DNA of 37,385 nt from CAYLLE01 sp964384485 (GCA_964384485.1 CAYLLE010000023.1:1-37385); one strand, 5' to 3'. Positions 6,665-14,211 are shown, counted from the stretch's first letter. A program made the numbers and translations. Notes: generated by a model not told the origin, from the letters alone.

Positions 6665-7726
6665 ATGGAGTACTATACGGCCGGAGATTATTTCCAAAAA
6701 AGATACACGTCCCTGTCCCGGCGGCTTGGATTTACCGCCCATTCGAAAGAAGAATACACAATCTGGAAACGCCGTCTTAGGGAAACGTTAAGCCGTCTCA
6801 TTGGTCTGGAGACAATGTCCTTGTGCCCCTTGAATCCGGAAAAAACTGAAACCGTACAAGAGGACGGATATACCCGTACCAGGATGATTATCCGGACCGA
6901 ACCGGGTATTTTTATGCCTCTGTATGTCCTGAAACCGGACACGGCAGGAAGCAGCGGACACCTTCCTGCCGTTATCGCCGCCCACGGCCACGCCGGGGGC
7001 GGGAAAATGGCTGCCGCCGGGGTCAGGGATATACCGGAAGTCGCCGAGGCCATCGATCAGTACAACTATGCCTACGGGGCTGCTCTTGTCCGGCAGGGGT
7101 TTATCGTATTTTGCCCGGACGCCCGGGGATTCGGAGAACGGAGGGAACCGGCCTCCCAGGGGAACTCCGGTACCGACGTCCTGAAATCTTCCTGTTTCGT
7201 CCTGAACGCCATGGCTCTCCCGTTAGGTCAAACGGTCACGGGAATGTGGGTATGGGATCTGATGCGTCTTATCGACTACATCGAATCCCGTGACGATTGT
7301 GATGCCGACCGGATCGGATGCGCCGGGCTCTCCGGCGGAGGACTCCAGACCTTATGGCTCACCGCCCTGGACGACCGGGTAAAAGCAGCCGTTATAAGCG
7401 GGTACTTCTACGGATACAAACAGTCCCTGCTGGAAATGCCGGAAAATTGTTCCTGCAATTACGTCCCCGGGCTGTGGGAAAAAGCCGACATGGGTGATAT
7501 CGGCGCCCTGATCGCGCCCCGGCCTCTGCTTATAGAAACCGGCGATAAAGACGAGCTCAATGGAAGGGACGGTGTCGAAAATGTTATCCCGCAGGTAGAA
7601 ATAACACGAGAGGCATACCGGCTTTTTAACACCGAGAATAACCTGTACCATCATATTTTCAGCGCCGGCCACCGGTGGAGCGGAGAAAAATCGATACCCT
7701 GGCTTAAGACGCACCTGCTGCAGTAA
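6665..7726 (+). CDS. Alpha/beta hydrolase, acetyl-xylan-esterase-like
   Basis: A 353-residue cytoplasmic serine hydrolase of the large esterase group that includes acetyl xylan esterases and dienelactone hydrolase-like enzymes (Abhydrolase_7 type). Landmarks: oxyanion region AAHGHAGGG (105-113), PDARGFGERR (151-160), nucleophile elbow GLSGGG with Ser223, acid Asp294 in ETGDKDELN, and His336 in AGHRW. The lid helix region before residue 90 is typical of the group. The start is at 6665, after AAAGGA, downstream of the gap. It lies 9 nt ahead of a WYL regulator, so the two are probably co-transcribed. A role in deacetylating plant sugars fits the nearby GH39 xylosidase but is inference. Substrate unknown. 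Confidence 0.85.
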   Translation: MEYYTAGDYFQKRYTSLSRRLGFTAHSKEEYTIWKRRLRETLSRLIGLETMSLCPLNPEKTETVQEDGYTRTRMIIRTEPGIFMPLYVLKPDTAGSSGHLPAVIAAHGHAGGGKMAAAGVRDIPEVAEAIDQYNYAYGAALVRQGFIVFCPDARGFGERREPASQGNSGTDVLKSSCFVLNAMALPLGQTVTGMWVWDLMRLIDYIESRDDCDADRIGCAGLSGGGLQTLWLTALDDRVKAAVISGYFYGYKQSLLEMPENCSCNYVPGLWEKADMGDIGALIAPRPLLIETGDKDELNGRDGVENVIPQVEITREAYRLFNTENNLYHHIFSAGHRWSGEKSIPWLKTHLLQ

Positions 7727-7735
7727 ACTATCACC

Positions 7736-8671
7736 ATGAAAATCGACCGGCTCCTCGCGATCACCATGCACCTTCTTTCACGGAAAAAATCCACGGCCGG
7801 AGAACTGGCCGAACTTTTCTCCGTCTCTAAACGGACAATCTACCGGGATCTGGAGACGATAAATCTAGCGGGAATCCCTGTTGTAAGCTGCCAGGGAAAC
7901 GGCGGAGGTTATTCTATCGCCGAAAATTTTACAATCGGCAGAAGTGTGTTTAAACGGAATGAACTAAAAACTGTCGCGGGTATGCTCCGGAGCGTGGCGG
8001 GAGCGATGAATGATCCCGGGTTAGACAGGACGGTTGAAAAAATCGCCGCCTTAGGGCCCAGAGAAGAAACCGGATTTGAAGTGATTGAAGACGGCATTGT
8101 GCTCGATCTAACCCCTTGGTGGGGATTGGGAGGGATTCAGGATAAAGTATCCATAATCCGGAAAGCTTTAAAAAGAAAACGCCCCGTCCGGTTTTCCTAC
8201 ACAAATCTTAGAGGTGAACAGAATATCCGGGTAGTGGAACCGGCGGTGCTGCTGCTTAAGGGATTCAACTGGTTTCTCTACGGATTCTGCCGGCTCCGGG
8301 GAGAATTCAGGCTCTTCCGGCTTTCCCGCGTGACCGGCCCGGAGCCGCTTCCTGAACGGTTCATCCCGAGACCGGTTAATCTTGACGGGAAGCCCTGGGA
8401 AAAGGAATGGCGTCCGGTCACCCTGATCAATTTGATAGTTCGGTTTGCTCCCGCCCTTCGGGGCAGAATGGAGGAACTGTTTCCCCAGGAAAAGATCCGG
8501 TATTCCGCGGATGGAACGGGAATTCTTGACTGCGCCTATCCCCTGGATGAGTGGCTCTACTCGGCCGTACTGGGTTTGGGACCGGAGGCTGAGGTTATCG
8601 GGCCCGATGCTTTCCGGCAGGAGATTATCAGAAGAGCCCGGGAAATTATCCGGAGGTACGGTCATACCTGA
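7736..8671 (+). CDS. WYL-domain transcriptional regulator (YafY-like)
   Basis: A 311-residue DNA-binding regulator. Residues 1-55 form a DeoR/HTH_11-type winged helix (STAGELAELFSVSKRTIYRD, then LETINLAGIPVV and a GNGGGY wing). After a linker comes a WYL domain (about 150-225): RPVRFSYTNLRGEQNIRVVE and FNWFLYGFCR, where the W-F-L-Y core stands for the W-Y-L motif, followed by FRLFRLSRV. WYL proteins sense small ligands or nucleic acid; some control sugar use or DNA-damage responses. It follows the esterase gene by 9 nt and probably regulates it. A TAAACT hexamer (7724-7729) lies 6 nt before the ATG and no Shine-Dalgarno is seen, so it may also have its own leaderless transcript. Confidence 0.9.
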   Translation: MKIDRLLAITMHLLSRKKSTAGELAELFSVSKRTIYRDLETINLAGIPVVSCQGNGGGYSIAENFTIGRSVFKRNELKTVAGMLRSVAGAMNDPGLDRTVEKIAALGPREETGFEVIEDGIVLDLTPWWGLGGIQDKVSIIRKALKRKRPVRFSYTNLRGEQNIRVVEPAVLLLKGFNWFLYGFCRLRGEFRLFRLSRVTGPEPLPERFIPRPVNLDGKPWEKEWRPVTLINLIVRFAPALRGRMEELFPQEKIRYSADGTGILDCAYPLDEWLYSAVLGLGPEAEVIGPDAFRQEIIRRAREIIRRYGHT

Positions 8672-8682
8672 CATAATGCTGT

Positions 8683-8694
8683 CACACCGGTGTG
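8683..8694. promoter_or_regulatory. Perfect 12-bp palindrome CACACCGGTGTG
   Basis: Lies 11 bp after the WYL regulator stop and 37 bp before the DUF3795 gene, within its likely promoter (TATGCT follows at 8696). It could be an operator, perhaps for the adjacent regulator. Confidence 0.35.
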
Positions 8695-8730
8695 CTATGC
8701 TGAATCCAGCAAATTATAAGGAGCATACCG

Positions 8731-9072
8731 ATGAGTGAAGAGAAACTGATTTCATACTGCGGTCTTGTATGCAGCGAGTGCCCGGCATATACAGCCACCA
8801 TGAAGGATGACCCAGCCCTCCGGGAACAAACCGCACGGACCTGGTCCGAAGAATACGGGGTTACTATTCGGCCGGAAGACATCGTCTGCACGGGATGTGT
8901 GCCTTCCAAAGGCCGTAAATTCAGCCACTGCGGCAACTGCGCTATCCGGAGCTGCGCTGTTCCCAGAGAAATCCGGACGTGCGCGGACTGTCCGAAGTAC
9001 CCCTGCGGAGAACTTGAATCATTTTTTAAAATGGTTCCCGCCGCGAAATCGGTGCTGGAGGGTCAGCGGTAA
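8731..9072 (+). CDS. DUF3795 cysteine-rich protein
   Basis: A 113-residue cytoplasmic protein of the DUF3795 family. It begins with the characteristic SYCGLVCSECPAY and has eleven cysteines in pairs (C-x3-C-x2-C, C-x2-C, C-x2-C, C-x2-C) including CTGC, CGNC and CADCPKYPC. The spacing suggests binding of zinc or an iron-sulfur cluster. The biochemical role of the family is unknown. The start has an AAGGAG site 7 nt upstream. It converges on the unassigned operon at 9135-11952 and is separated from it by an inverted repeat. Confidence 0.9.
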   Translation: MSEEKLISYCGLVCSECPAYTATMKDDPALREQTARTWSEEYGVTIRPEDIVCTGCVPSKGRKFSHCGNCAIRSCAVPREIRTCADCPKYPCGELESFFKMVPAAKSVLEGQR

Positions 9073-9082
9073 AACGCGGGGC

Positions 9083-9115
9083 GGAGGATCAAATCCTGCC
9101 CGGGAATGATCCTCC
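9083..9115. terminator. Inverted repeat between convergent genes, possible two-way terminator
   Basis: GGAGGATCA (9083-9091) and TGATCCTCC (9107-9115), an exact 9-bp stem with a 15-nt loop. No T run follows on either side, so a classical rho-independent terminator is doubtful. Confidence 0.4.
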
Positions 9116-9134
9116 CTGCCCGGCTCTTCCGAAC

Positions 9135-9695
9135 CTAGTGCATCCTCCGGCGTTCTTTTTCGTAGAGCTCATCCATGTAGGTATCAACACTCTCCATAAT
9201 CCGGTTGCCTGTTTTGTCCCAAACCTTCCTGACATTCTCCAGGGTCACCTTTTTTATTTCCGGGAGCATGGTGCTGTTTTCAATTTCCAGGAGCTTTGCC
9301 GTCAGCATATTGCCCGCTTTAATAAGGGTGTTGGAGATTTCATCGGAATGGGAGAGTCCTATTTCCTTCATCATCTGAAGCTGGTCCTTCTCCAGTTCCA
9401 TTATTGCCTTTTGAGCTTCAAGGGTGATGGATTTTGCCTCCACGTCTTTTCTTGCCAATAGATAATTTTCGAATGAATCAAGATGATGATTTATCTCTTT
9501 TTTTTTAGCCAGATATACCGCCCGCATAAGCTGCTTCTTGTACTTGTACTTATCTACCGGCGTCAGTGTCGGATTGCTGTCGATGGAATTAAGTTCCCTT
9601 GAAAAGTCAGCCGCGTTTGTAAGATCTTTCGGTATATACCGGGAGATCTCCCTGGATTGTCTGTTCCCGCCTTCACGGTCTCCCCATGTACTCAT
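9135..9695 (-). CDS. Unassigned helical protein, last gene of a four-gene membrane operon
   Basis: A 186-residue soluble protein I do not recognise. After a polar first 40 residues it is almost wholly alpha-helical and charged, with probable coiled-coil stretches (for example LMRAVYLAKKKEINHHLDSF and AQKAIMELEKDQLQMMKEIG). It has no signal peptide, membrane span or cysteine. The start has AAGGAGG, and its ATG is only 1 nt after the stop of the upstream gene, so expression is coupled. Its helices could pair with the coiled-coil tail of the first gene product (11002-11952); that is inference from architecture. A rapid AlphaFold-multimer test of the pair would be informative. Confidence 0.7.
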   Translation of the reverse strand: MSTWGDREGGNRQSREISRYIPKDLTNAADFSRELNSIDSNPTLTPVDKYKYKKQLMRAVYLAKKKEINHHLDSFENYLLARKDVEAKSITLEAQKAIMELEKDQLQMMKEIGLSHSDEISNTLIKAGNMLTAKLLEIENSTMLPEIKKVTLENVRKVWDKTGNRIMESVDTYMDELYEKERRRMH

Positions 9696-9696
9696 T

Positions 9697-10506
9697 CTAA
9701 TCCTCCTTGAACATTTTTTGTTCCATATAGTTTAAAAATTTTAGAATCCCCGATCTGCCTGGTTTTCCTCCGGCAGCCAGTGATACCAAATCCAAATATC
9801 CTTCAAAAAAAGATGCTTCCGTCTCCGCTCGGTGCAGAGAAAGCTGTGTCCGGAACCACCCTTCGAAGGATTCCGCCCGGAACCGCGATTTTTTCCGGGG
9901 CAGTATTTCCGGGAATTTAAAGCCCGGTTTTTCATCCCCATACCCCATACGCGCACCGCTGCTCAGCATATAATTGTACCTGATTCTTAATCCCCGGATA
10001 AAAACCGGATACACAACCCGGACACAGAATAAACTCTCCTCATCGTCAATACGGAACGTTTCATATCCCGCGGCGTCCAAGAGGGATTTTAATATCCACG
10101 CGGCGGATGAAAATTGTTTTAATAGGGCGATATCAGATTTTTCCACGCTGATCCCCAAATACCTCCTGAACGCATTCTTAATTACAAGGGACTGAAGCTT
10201 CCGCGTGCGGGGGTCACGGAGAAGAAACAGTTCTCCTGGGTACGATATCCTGATGGAACCTTTCCAGCTGCTGTTCTTCCGCCCCGCGAACTCTCTGTTT
10301 AGACCGTTCAGAATAGAACTGACCCGGCTCCTCGGGATATACCGTTTTTTGAGCAGGGGCAAATACTCCTTGAAAGAAGGTCTTATATACCAGAGCGCCG
10401 CGGCAGTACACAGAAGGAAATACCGCGCGAAAGCGGCAGCCGTCCGGATTTGGTATGCCGTTATAACGAGAACCGCCCGGACCAGTTTGGGAAATGTCTC
10501 ATTCAT
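9697..10506 (-). CDS. Unassigned protein with hydrophobic N-terminus, third gene of the operon
   Basis: A 269-residue protein of no family I recognise. Residues 8-45 are hydrophobic (VRAVLVITAYQIRTAAAFAR and YFLLCTAAALWYIRP), enough for one or two membrane segments. The remainder is basic and mixed alpha/beta, with a repeated SR/KSRFRAE character and SIRISYPGELFLLRDPRTRK near residue 85-105. The start at 10506 overlaps the upstream gene by 8 nt and has no Shine-Dalgarno, implying translational coupling. It is probably an inner-membrane protein with a large cytoplasmic part. Its place between a single-span protein and a coiled-coil protein suggests a subunit of one complex, but no activity can be inferred. 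Confidence 0.65.
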   Translation of the reverse strand: MNETFPKLVRAVLVITAYQIRTAAAFARYFLLCTAAALWYIRPSFKEYLPLLKKRYIPRSRVSSILNGLNREFAGRKNSSWKGSIRISYPGELFLLRDPRTRKLQSLVIKNAFRRYLGISVEKSDIALLKQFSSAAWILKSLLDAAGYETFRIDDEESLFCVRVVYPVFIRGLRIRYNYMLSSGARMGYGDEKPGFKFPEILPRKKSRFRAESFEGWFRTQLSLHRAETEASFFEGYLDLVSLAAGGKPGRSGILKFLNYMEQKMFKED

Positions 10507-11005
10507 CAACAATTACCATCCCTATATCGGACAAACATCGGGAAACAGCATGATACAGCTCATAGCTGTTGGTTTCATTTATCACCGTAAACCGGAGATA
10601 ACAACTTTTTTTTTCCGCGAAAGCCTGCTCTTCCCTGAACATACCGGACACGGTCGCGATCAGCTTTTCTTTCAGATTACCGGGCTGGAATGTTACCTGT
10701 GAACTTTTTCCCGCATGATGCAGAACCGTAAGTAAGGTTCCGCCGTGAATGGTAACGGTACCGGTAATTTCCGGCACCGCTCCTTCGGGCCGCTTCCAGC
10801 AGGGCACGACCCCGTACCGTTTGTCCGCCAGCAGTTCGTTTAATACCTCGATTTCCCGGGTCTTATCTTCGATAATTTGTTTTGCATCCAGATAACTTAC
10901 CGTCACTGCCGCTCCCGCGCCGAGACTGAGAAAAAGGAGCAGAAAAGCAAATTCACTGAATGTGTAATAAATGATATCCGATCCTTTCCGTTTTCTCCTG
11001 ATCAT
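10499..11005 (-). CDS. Single-span membrane protein, MotB/ExbD/ZorB-like in layout
   Basis: A 168-residue protein with a basic cytoplasmic tip (MIRRKRKG), one membrane span (about 17-36) and a periplasmic domain. The span starts FSEFAFLLLFLSLGAG, with an acidic residue (Glu18) at the entry of the helix, where MotB, ExbD/TolR and ZorB carry the proton-binding Asp in contexts such as D-L-M-T-x-L-L. A short coiled linker (41-62) follows, then YGVVPCWKRPEG (64-75) and a small alpha/beta domain ending near CLSDIGMVIVDE. No OmpA-type peptidoglycan motif is seen. Start and stop overlap both neighbours. The resemblance is in architecture and one residue, not a proven homology; a structural search is needed to confirm it. 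Confidence 0.65.
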   Translation of the reverse strand: MIRRKRKGSDIIYYTFSEFAFLLLFLSLGAGAAVTVSYLDAKQIIEDKTREIEVLNELLADKRYGVVPCWKRPEGAVPEITGTVTIHGGTLLTVLHHAGKSSQVTFQPGNLKEKLIATVSGMFREEQAFAEKKSCYLRFTVINETNSYELYHAVSRCLSDIGMVIVDE

Positions 11006-11952
11006 ACTTTCTCCACCTTTTTTTCAATCACCGCGATGATGCCGTCCAGAACCGCGTTCAATTCAGCCACACCGTTCCCGAGGCGAAACAGCTCCTGATT
11101 AACCGCTTCTAACGGCAAGTTCCCGGCTTCCTCCCGGAGCCTGAGGGACACATCGGTAAAGGATTCAGTTAGATTATAAATCCTGGTCAGGGCCCCGTTT
11201 TGATCCGACAGGGATTGGACAAGTCCGGAGAGGGTTTCATTTATCCGTTCCCTGTTTTCATCCAGGGCATTACGGAATTGTCCGGCCGATTCGGTAAACT
11301 CAGAAAGGGTACGGGCATACTGCTTCTCATTCTGAGCCAGAATTTTGGAAGATTCCGCCCGTTCTTCCAGGAACACCTGTATCTGTCCAAAAGTGTTACT
11401 ATATTTTTCCGAGAAACCGGAAGCAATTTTCTGTAACAGCTCGTAGCTTTTTTCCATATTATCTTGAGGAAGGGGATGGTTTTTCAGGTATGAACCCCGC
11501 ATGATGTTCCGGAAGAAAACACCGGCAATAGTGGTTGTAACAGAAATTCCTATGTAATATAGGGCGCTTTGCAGTACTGACAGTTCTTCTTCTGCGGTGA
11601 TATCCTGATAGACCCGGAAAAAGAACGCAACTAAAGCTATCAGGGTAAACATAAATCCAAGAAGGTATATCGAATCCAGATAATGATCAGCCGTATCGTG
11701 ATCGGAGCATCCCCGAATCAAACCTCCCGCGGCCATGCTGTAAACGAAAACCAGAAGAACTGGTATTACTATTCCGATTTCTGTATCCAGACGGTCAGCA
11801 AAAAATATGACCATAAATCCTGCCAATGAAAAAACAAAAAACATGAAATTCAGGAATTTTTTCGTACTCCGCTGCATCCTTGCCTCCATACCGGAAATAG
11901 CAATCTCCATGCCAGGCCGAAAAATCACATCCAATACCGATTTTATCTCCAT
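11002..11952 (-). CDS. Four-span membrane protein with coiled-coil tail, MotA/TolQ/ZorA-like in layout
   Basis: A 316-residue protein, first gene of the operon. It has four hydrophobic segments (about 34-52, 59-79, 92-112, 128-147) and a cytoplasmic tail (165-316) that is mostly helical and coiled-coil (for example FLEERAESSKILAQNEKQYA and LDENRERINETLSGLVQSL). The motif DSIYLLGFMFTLIALVAFFF and the Thr-rich fourth span GISVTTTIAGVFFR recall the channel helices of the MotA/TolQ/ExbB group; ZorA also joins such a membrane part to a long coiled tail. Followed by a MotB-like single-span protein (4-nt overlap). The ATG at 11877 (Met26) has a much better ribosome site (GGAGG, 5 nt) than the one at 11952, so the shorter 291-residue form may be the true product. 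Homology is inferred, not shown. Confidence 0.7.
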   Translation of the reverse strand: MEIKSVLDVIFRPGMEIAISGMEARMQRSTKKFLNFMFFVFSLAGFMVIFFADRLDTEIGIVIPVLLVFVYSMAAGGLIRGCSDHDTADHYLDSIYLLGFMFTLIALVAFFFRVYQDITAEEELSVLQSALYYIGISVTTTIAGVFFRNIMRGSYLKNHPLPQDNMEKSYELLQKIASGFSEKYSNTFGQIQVFLEERAESSKILAQNEKQYARTLSEFTESAGQFRNALDENRERINETLSGLVQSLSDQNGALTRIYNLTESFTDVSLRLREEAGNLPLEAVNQELFRLGNGVAELNAVLDGIIAVIEKKVEKV

Positions 11953-11980
11953 TATCTGCTTGCGGCACAGGCAAATTCCG

Positions 11981-12017
11981 GTAACTCAGGTTACGGTGAT
12001 CATGTAACTTTCGTTAC
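11981..12017. promoter_or_regulatory. Two identical GTAAC-N4-GTTAC dyads between divergent operons
   Basis: Exact dyads at 11981-11994 (spacer TCAG) and 12004-12017 (spacer TTTC), centres 23 bp apart, about two helical turns. They lie 28 bp upstream of the 11952 start and 36 bp before the -35 of the 12111 gene. Strong candidate operator pair for a dimeric regulator binding cooperatively on one DNA face. Confidence 0.65.
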
Positions 12018-12052
12018 GGATATTACAGATAGACCGGATTGTCTAATCACCC

Positions 12053-12080
12053 TTGATTTTTATACAAATTTGTATTTAAT
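12053..12080 (+). promoter_or_regulatory. Promoter with a 14-bp palindromic operator in the spacer
   Basis: TTGATT (12053-12058), 16-bp spacer, TTTAAT (12075-12080). The spacer is filled by the perfect palindrome ATACAAATTTGTAT (12062-12075), so a bound repressor would block RNA polymerase. The PadR-type regulator encoded second in this operon is the obvious candidate, which would make it self-regulating. Confidence 0.6.
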
Positions 12081-12110
12081 TCTGTTTATACTGTTGATGA
12101 GGAGAAATAA

Positions 12111-12821
12111 ATGCCGCGAAAAGTCAGGACGTTTATTGCCATTATACTTTATCTTTTTGTTGCCTCATGGGCGCTGTATGCCCAATCTGAAGACAGATAT
12201 ACCCAGTTAACCGGTATATCAGGGTTCCTTTCACTGTTGGGAGGCTCGCTTGTTAACCCGAAAGGTGTGTTCAGCCTTCTAAAGAGTCAGATGGACCAAT
12301 CAGTTTTATCTAATTACGGATGGCTTATGACCATCGGATATTCAACTTTGTATGCCCAAACGGCGCTCATACTGGGACTTAGAGGGGCTGAACCGGCATT
12401 CAAACCTTTTATTCCGATTCCTGAAAAAAAATACTACCTGGCCCAATCAGGATTTACCGTTCCCGTGGGAACAGCCGCGATTGCCGCGGGATTCGGTGTC
12501 TCTTTCGGATTTGCCCGGGTGTTCGGTTCTGATGTAAATCCCGTGCCTCTCTGGGCCGCTTTCAGCACAGCCATGGTTGCGCCTACCGTAATAACCATGT
12601 GGCTGCCGGAAACCATCGCCGGACTTTTCGCGAAGAATCCGACAGGATCTATTCCGGAAGGAATCAATAACTGGCGGCAGCTCATCGGCCTCGGCTGGAT
12701 GATCGCTTTAAGCTGCGCCGCGTCCGCTTTTACCGCGGATATGGTCTGGTGGCAGAGCATTATAACCGGAGTTGTATCGACATCTGTGACCTGCGGCGTG
12801 ATGATACTATTTCTCAGGTAG
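12111..12821 (+). CDS. Integral membrane protein of unknown function
   Basis: A 236-residue protein with an N-terminal signal or anchor (residues 7-25, ending ALYAQS) and several further hydrophobic segments: near 78-92, 113-135, 145-165 and 205-235 (for example VGTAAIAAGFGVSFGFARVF and WWQSIITGVVSTSVTCGVMI). It ends in the membrane (ILFLR). No transporter or enzyme signature is seen. GAGGAG provides a good ribosome site. It shares a transcript with the PadR-type regulator 5 nt downstream, an arrangement common for PadR-controlled membrane or efflux proteins. A role in stress or drug response is therefore possible but not shown. Confidence 0.75.
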   Translation: MPRKVRTFIAIILYLFVASWALYAQSEDRYTQLTGISGFLSLLGGSLVNPKGVFSLLKSQMDQSVLSNYGWLMTIGYSTLYAQTALILGLRGAEPAFKPFIPIPEKKYYLAQSGFTVPVGTAAIAAGFGVSFGFARVFGSDVNPVPLWAAFSTAMVAPTVITMWLPETIAGLFAKNPTGSIPEGINNWRQLIGLGWMIALSCAASAFTADMVWWQSIITGVVSTSVTCGVMILFLR

Positions 12822-12826
12822 GCGCA

Positions 12827-13369
12827 ATGATAAATACAACAAAGCTGGCAGTCCTGGGAATGCTGTATGAAAAAGATATGCACGGATATGATATAAAAAA
12901 ACACATAGAAGAACGGATGGGAGATTATACCGATATCAAATTCGGCTCTATTTACTATTTTCTTTCTTCTTTCCTTGAGGAAGGATATGTCACGGAAACA
13001 CGGCCGGGTGAGACGGAAGACAAACGAGTCTATTCAATAACCGGCAAAGGAAAACAATTATTTAAATCTCTGGCCTCAGATGCCCTCCATTCCGCGTATG
13101 AATACATCGATCCCCTGGGTGTTCTCCTCAATTTTATATACATCTTCCCGAAAGAAGAAATAATAGAATCTTTTCGGCTCAAAATTAATGATTTGGAAAA
13201 ACTCAAGCGGAAAGCCCTGGCTGAACGCACCAGAATCATGCGGCTTCCCGGTGTTACCCGGTTTGCCGATTATCTGTTTACCCATTCCCTGAGACACCTT
13301 AACGCGGAAATCGAATGGATGGAAGATTTTATTAGTTTTGTAACAGTGGATACCGAACTTTTTCAGTAG
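12827..13369 (+). CDS. PadR family transcriptional regulator
   Basis: A 180-residue regulator. Residues 1-80 are a typical PadR winged helix: TTKLAVLGMLYEKDMHGYDI, then the recognition region DIKFGSIYYFLSSFLEEGYV and a beta-wing with TEDKRVYSITGKGKQLF. The C-terminal half (about 85-180) is helical and ends HLNAEIEWMEDFISFVT, like the Vir_act_alpha_C dimerisation domain of the longer PadR subgroup. The chosen ATG at 12827 gives the normal start; longer forms would overlap the previous gene with unrelated residues. PadR proteins usually repress a neighbouring membrane-protein gene and themselves. The palindrome in the operon promoter fits that. Confidence 0.92.
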   Translation: MINTTKLAVLGMLYEKDMHGYDIKKHIEERMGDYTDIKFGSIYYFLSSFLEEGYVTETRPGETEDKRVYSITGKGKQLFKSLASDALHSAYEYIDPLGVLLNFIYIFPKEEIIESFRLKINDLEKLKRKALAERTRIMRLPGVTRFADYLFTHSLRHLNAEIEWMEDFISFVTVDTELFQ

Positions 13370-13395
13370 ATCTTTCATTAGTGAAACCGATGGGA

Positions 13396-13401
13396 TATAC
13401 T
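13396..13401 (+). promoter_or_regulatory. -10 element for a likely leaderless mRNA of the aldolase gene
   Basis: TATACT ends 6 nt before the ATG at 13408, and no Shine-Dalgarno is present. Transcription would start at about the first base of the start codon. No good -35 was found. Confidence 0.45.
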
Positions 13402-13407
13402 GATCCG

Positions 13408-14172
13408 ATGAACAACAAAAGAAGCATCACAGAAAAACTTTCAAAGAGTAAAACCGTTTTTGGTCTCTGGAACACATATCCCGCCCCCGGTATCATAGAA
13501 GGGATGTGTCCCGGATGGGATTTTGTGCTTATAGACGGTCAGCACGGAGAGCATACCTATGACTCCATCCTTTCCGCCTGCAGAACAGCGGAAAACATGG
13601 GTGTACAAGTGATTATCCGCGTTCCAATCAACACCTCAGACCAGATCGGACGGTACGCCGACATAGCCCCGTCGGCTCTGATGATTCCCATGGTAAACAC
13701 CGGTGATGACGCGAAAAACGCGGCGGACGCCGGATGCTTTCCCCCCGTCGGGAACCGGTCCTTCGGCGGCCGCCGGGTCATTGATATTACCGGAAGGAAT
13801 TATTACACCGAAAAATCACCGTTCATTATCGCGCAAATTGAGACGATGGAAGGGGCCGAAAACTGCGAGGCCATCATAGGGACCGCCGGCATCGACTGTC
13901 TCATGTTCGGCCCCGACGACATGAAGGTACAGCTCGGGATACCGGTGGGTGAAGATCCCCTCGAAAACAGCCGGATACGGAAGCTGATGGAAAAAACGGC
14001 TCTTGCCGCTGAACGGGCCGGCAAATACGCGGCTTGTATCGCGGGTAACCCGGATACAGTCAGGACTGTTACCGAAATGGGATACAGGATCTTTATATCA
14101 GGGTCAGACTCGGCATTCCTGAGATCAGCCTCCGAAGACAAACTGAAAATCCTCAGGAGCACCGCTGACTAA
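13408..14172 (+). CDS. HpcH/HpaI family aldolase
   Basis: A 254-residue metal-dependent (class II) pyruvate aldolase of the HpcH/HpaI/citrate-lyase-beta fold. It cleaves 2-keto-3-deoxy sugar acids or 4-hydroxy-2-oxo acids to pyruvate and an aldehyde. Conserved sites: VLIDGQHGEHTYDS (catalytic His), IIRVP (substrate Arg), AQIETMEGAEN (metal Glu) and LMFGPDDM (metal Asp). Length matches the usual ~255. The start is put at 13408, just after a TATACT box, because upstream candidate starts (GTG 13381, ATG 13390) have no ribosome site and would precede the promoter. In this window it could act at the end of uronate or deoxy-sugar breakdown alongside the dehydrogenase at 32072-33085; the exact substrate cannot be told. 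Confidence 0.9.
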   Translation: MNNKRSITEKLSKSKTVFGLWNTYPAPGIIEGMCPGWDFVLIDGQHGEHTYDSILSACRTAENMGVQVIIRVPINTSDQIGRYADIAPSALMIPMVNTGDDAKNAADAGCFPPVGNRSFGGRRVIDITGRNYYTEKSPFIIAQIETMEGAENCEAIIGTAGIDCLMFGPDDMKVQLGIPVGEDPLENSRIRKLMEKTALAAERAGKYAACIAGNPDTVRTVTEMGYRIFISGSDSAFLRSASEDKLKILRSTAD

Positions 14173-14211
14173 TCTTTTTACCGGCGCCCTTCACCATTCC
14201 CGGCAGCCTTT

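Noticed and set aside
6479..7726. Longer form of the esterase gene starting before the assembly gap
   Set aside because: It reads through 100 unknown bases. The ATG at 6665 has a ribosome site and gives a complete alpha/beta hydrolase.
9135..11952. Calling the operon a Zorya defence system
   Set aside because: Only the layout of the first two proteins is similar. No ZorC, ZorD helicase/nuclease or ZorE-type gene is present, and the peptidoglycan-binding motif of ZorB is not seen.
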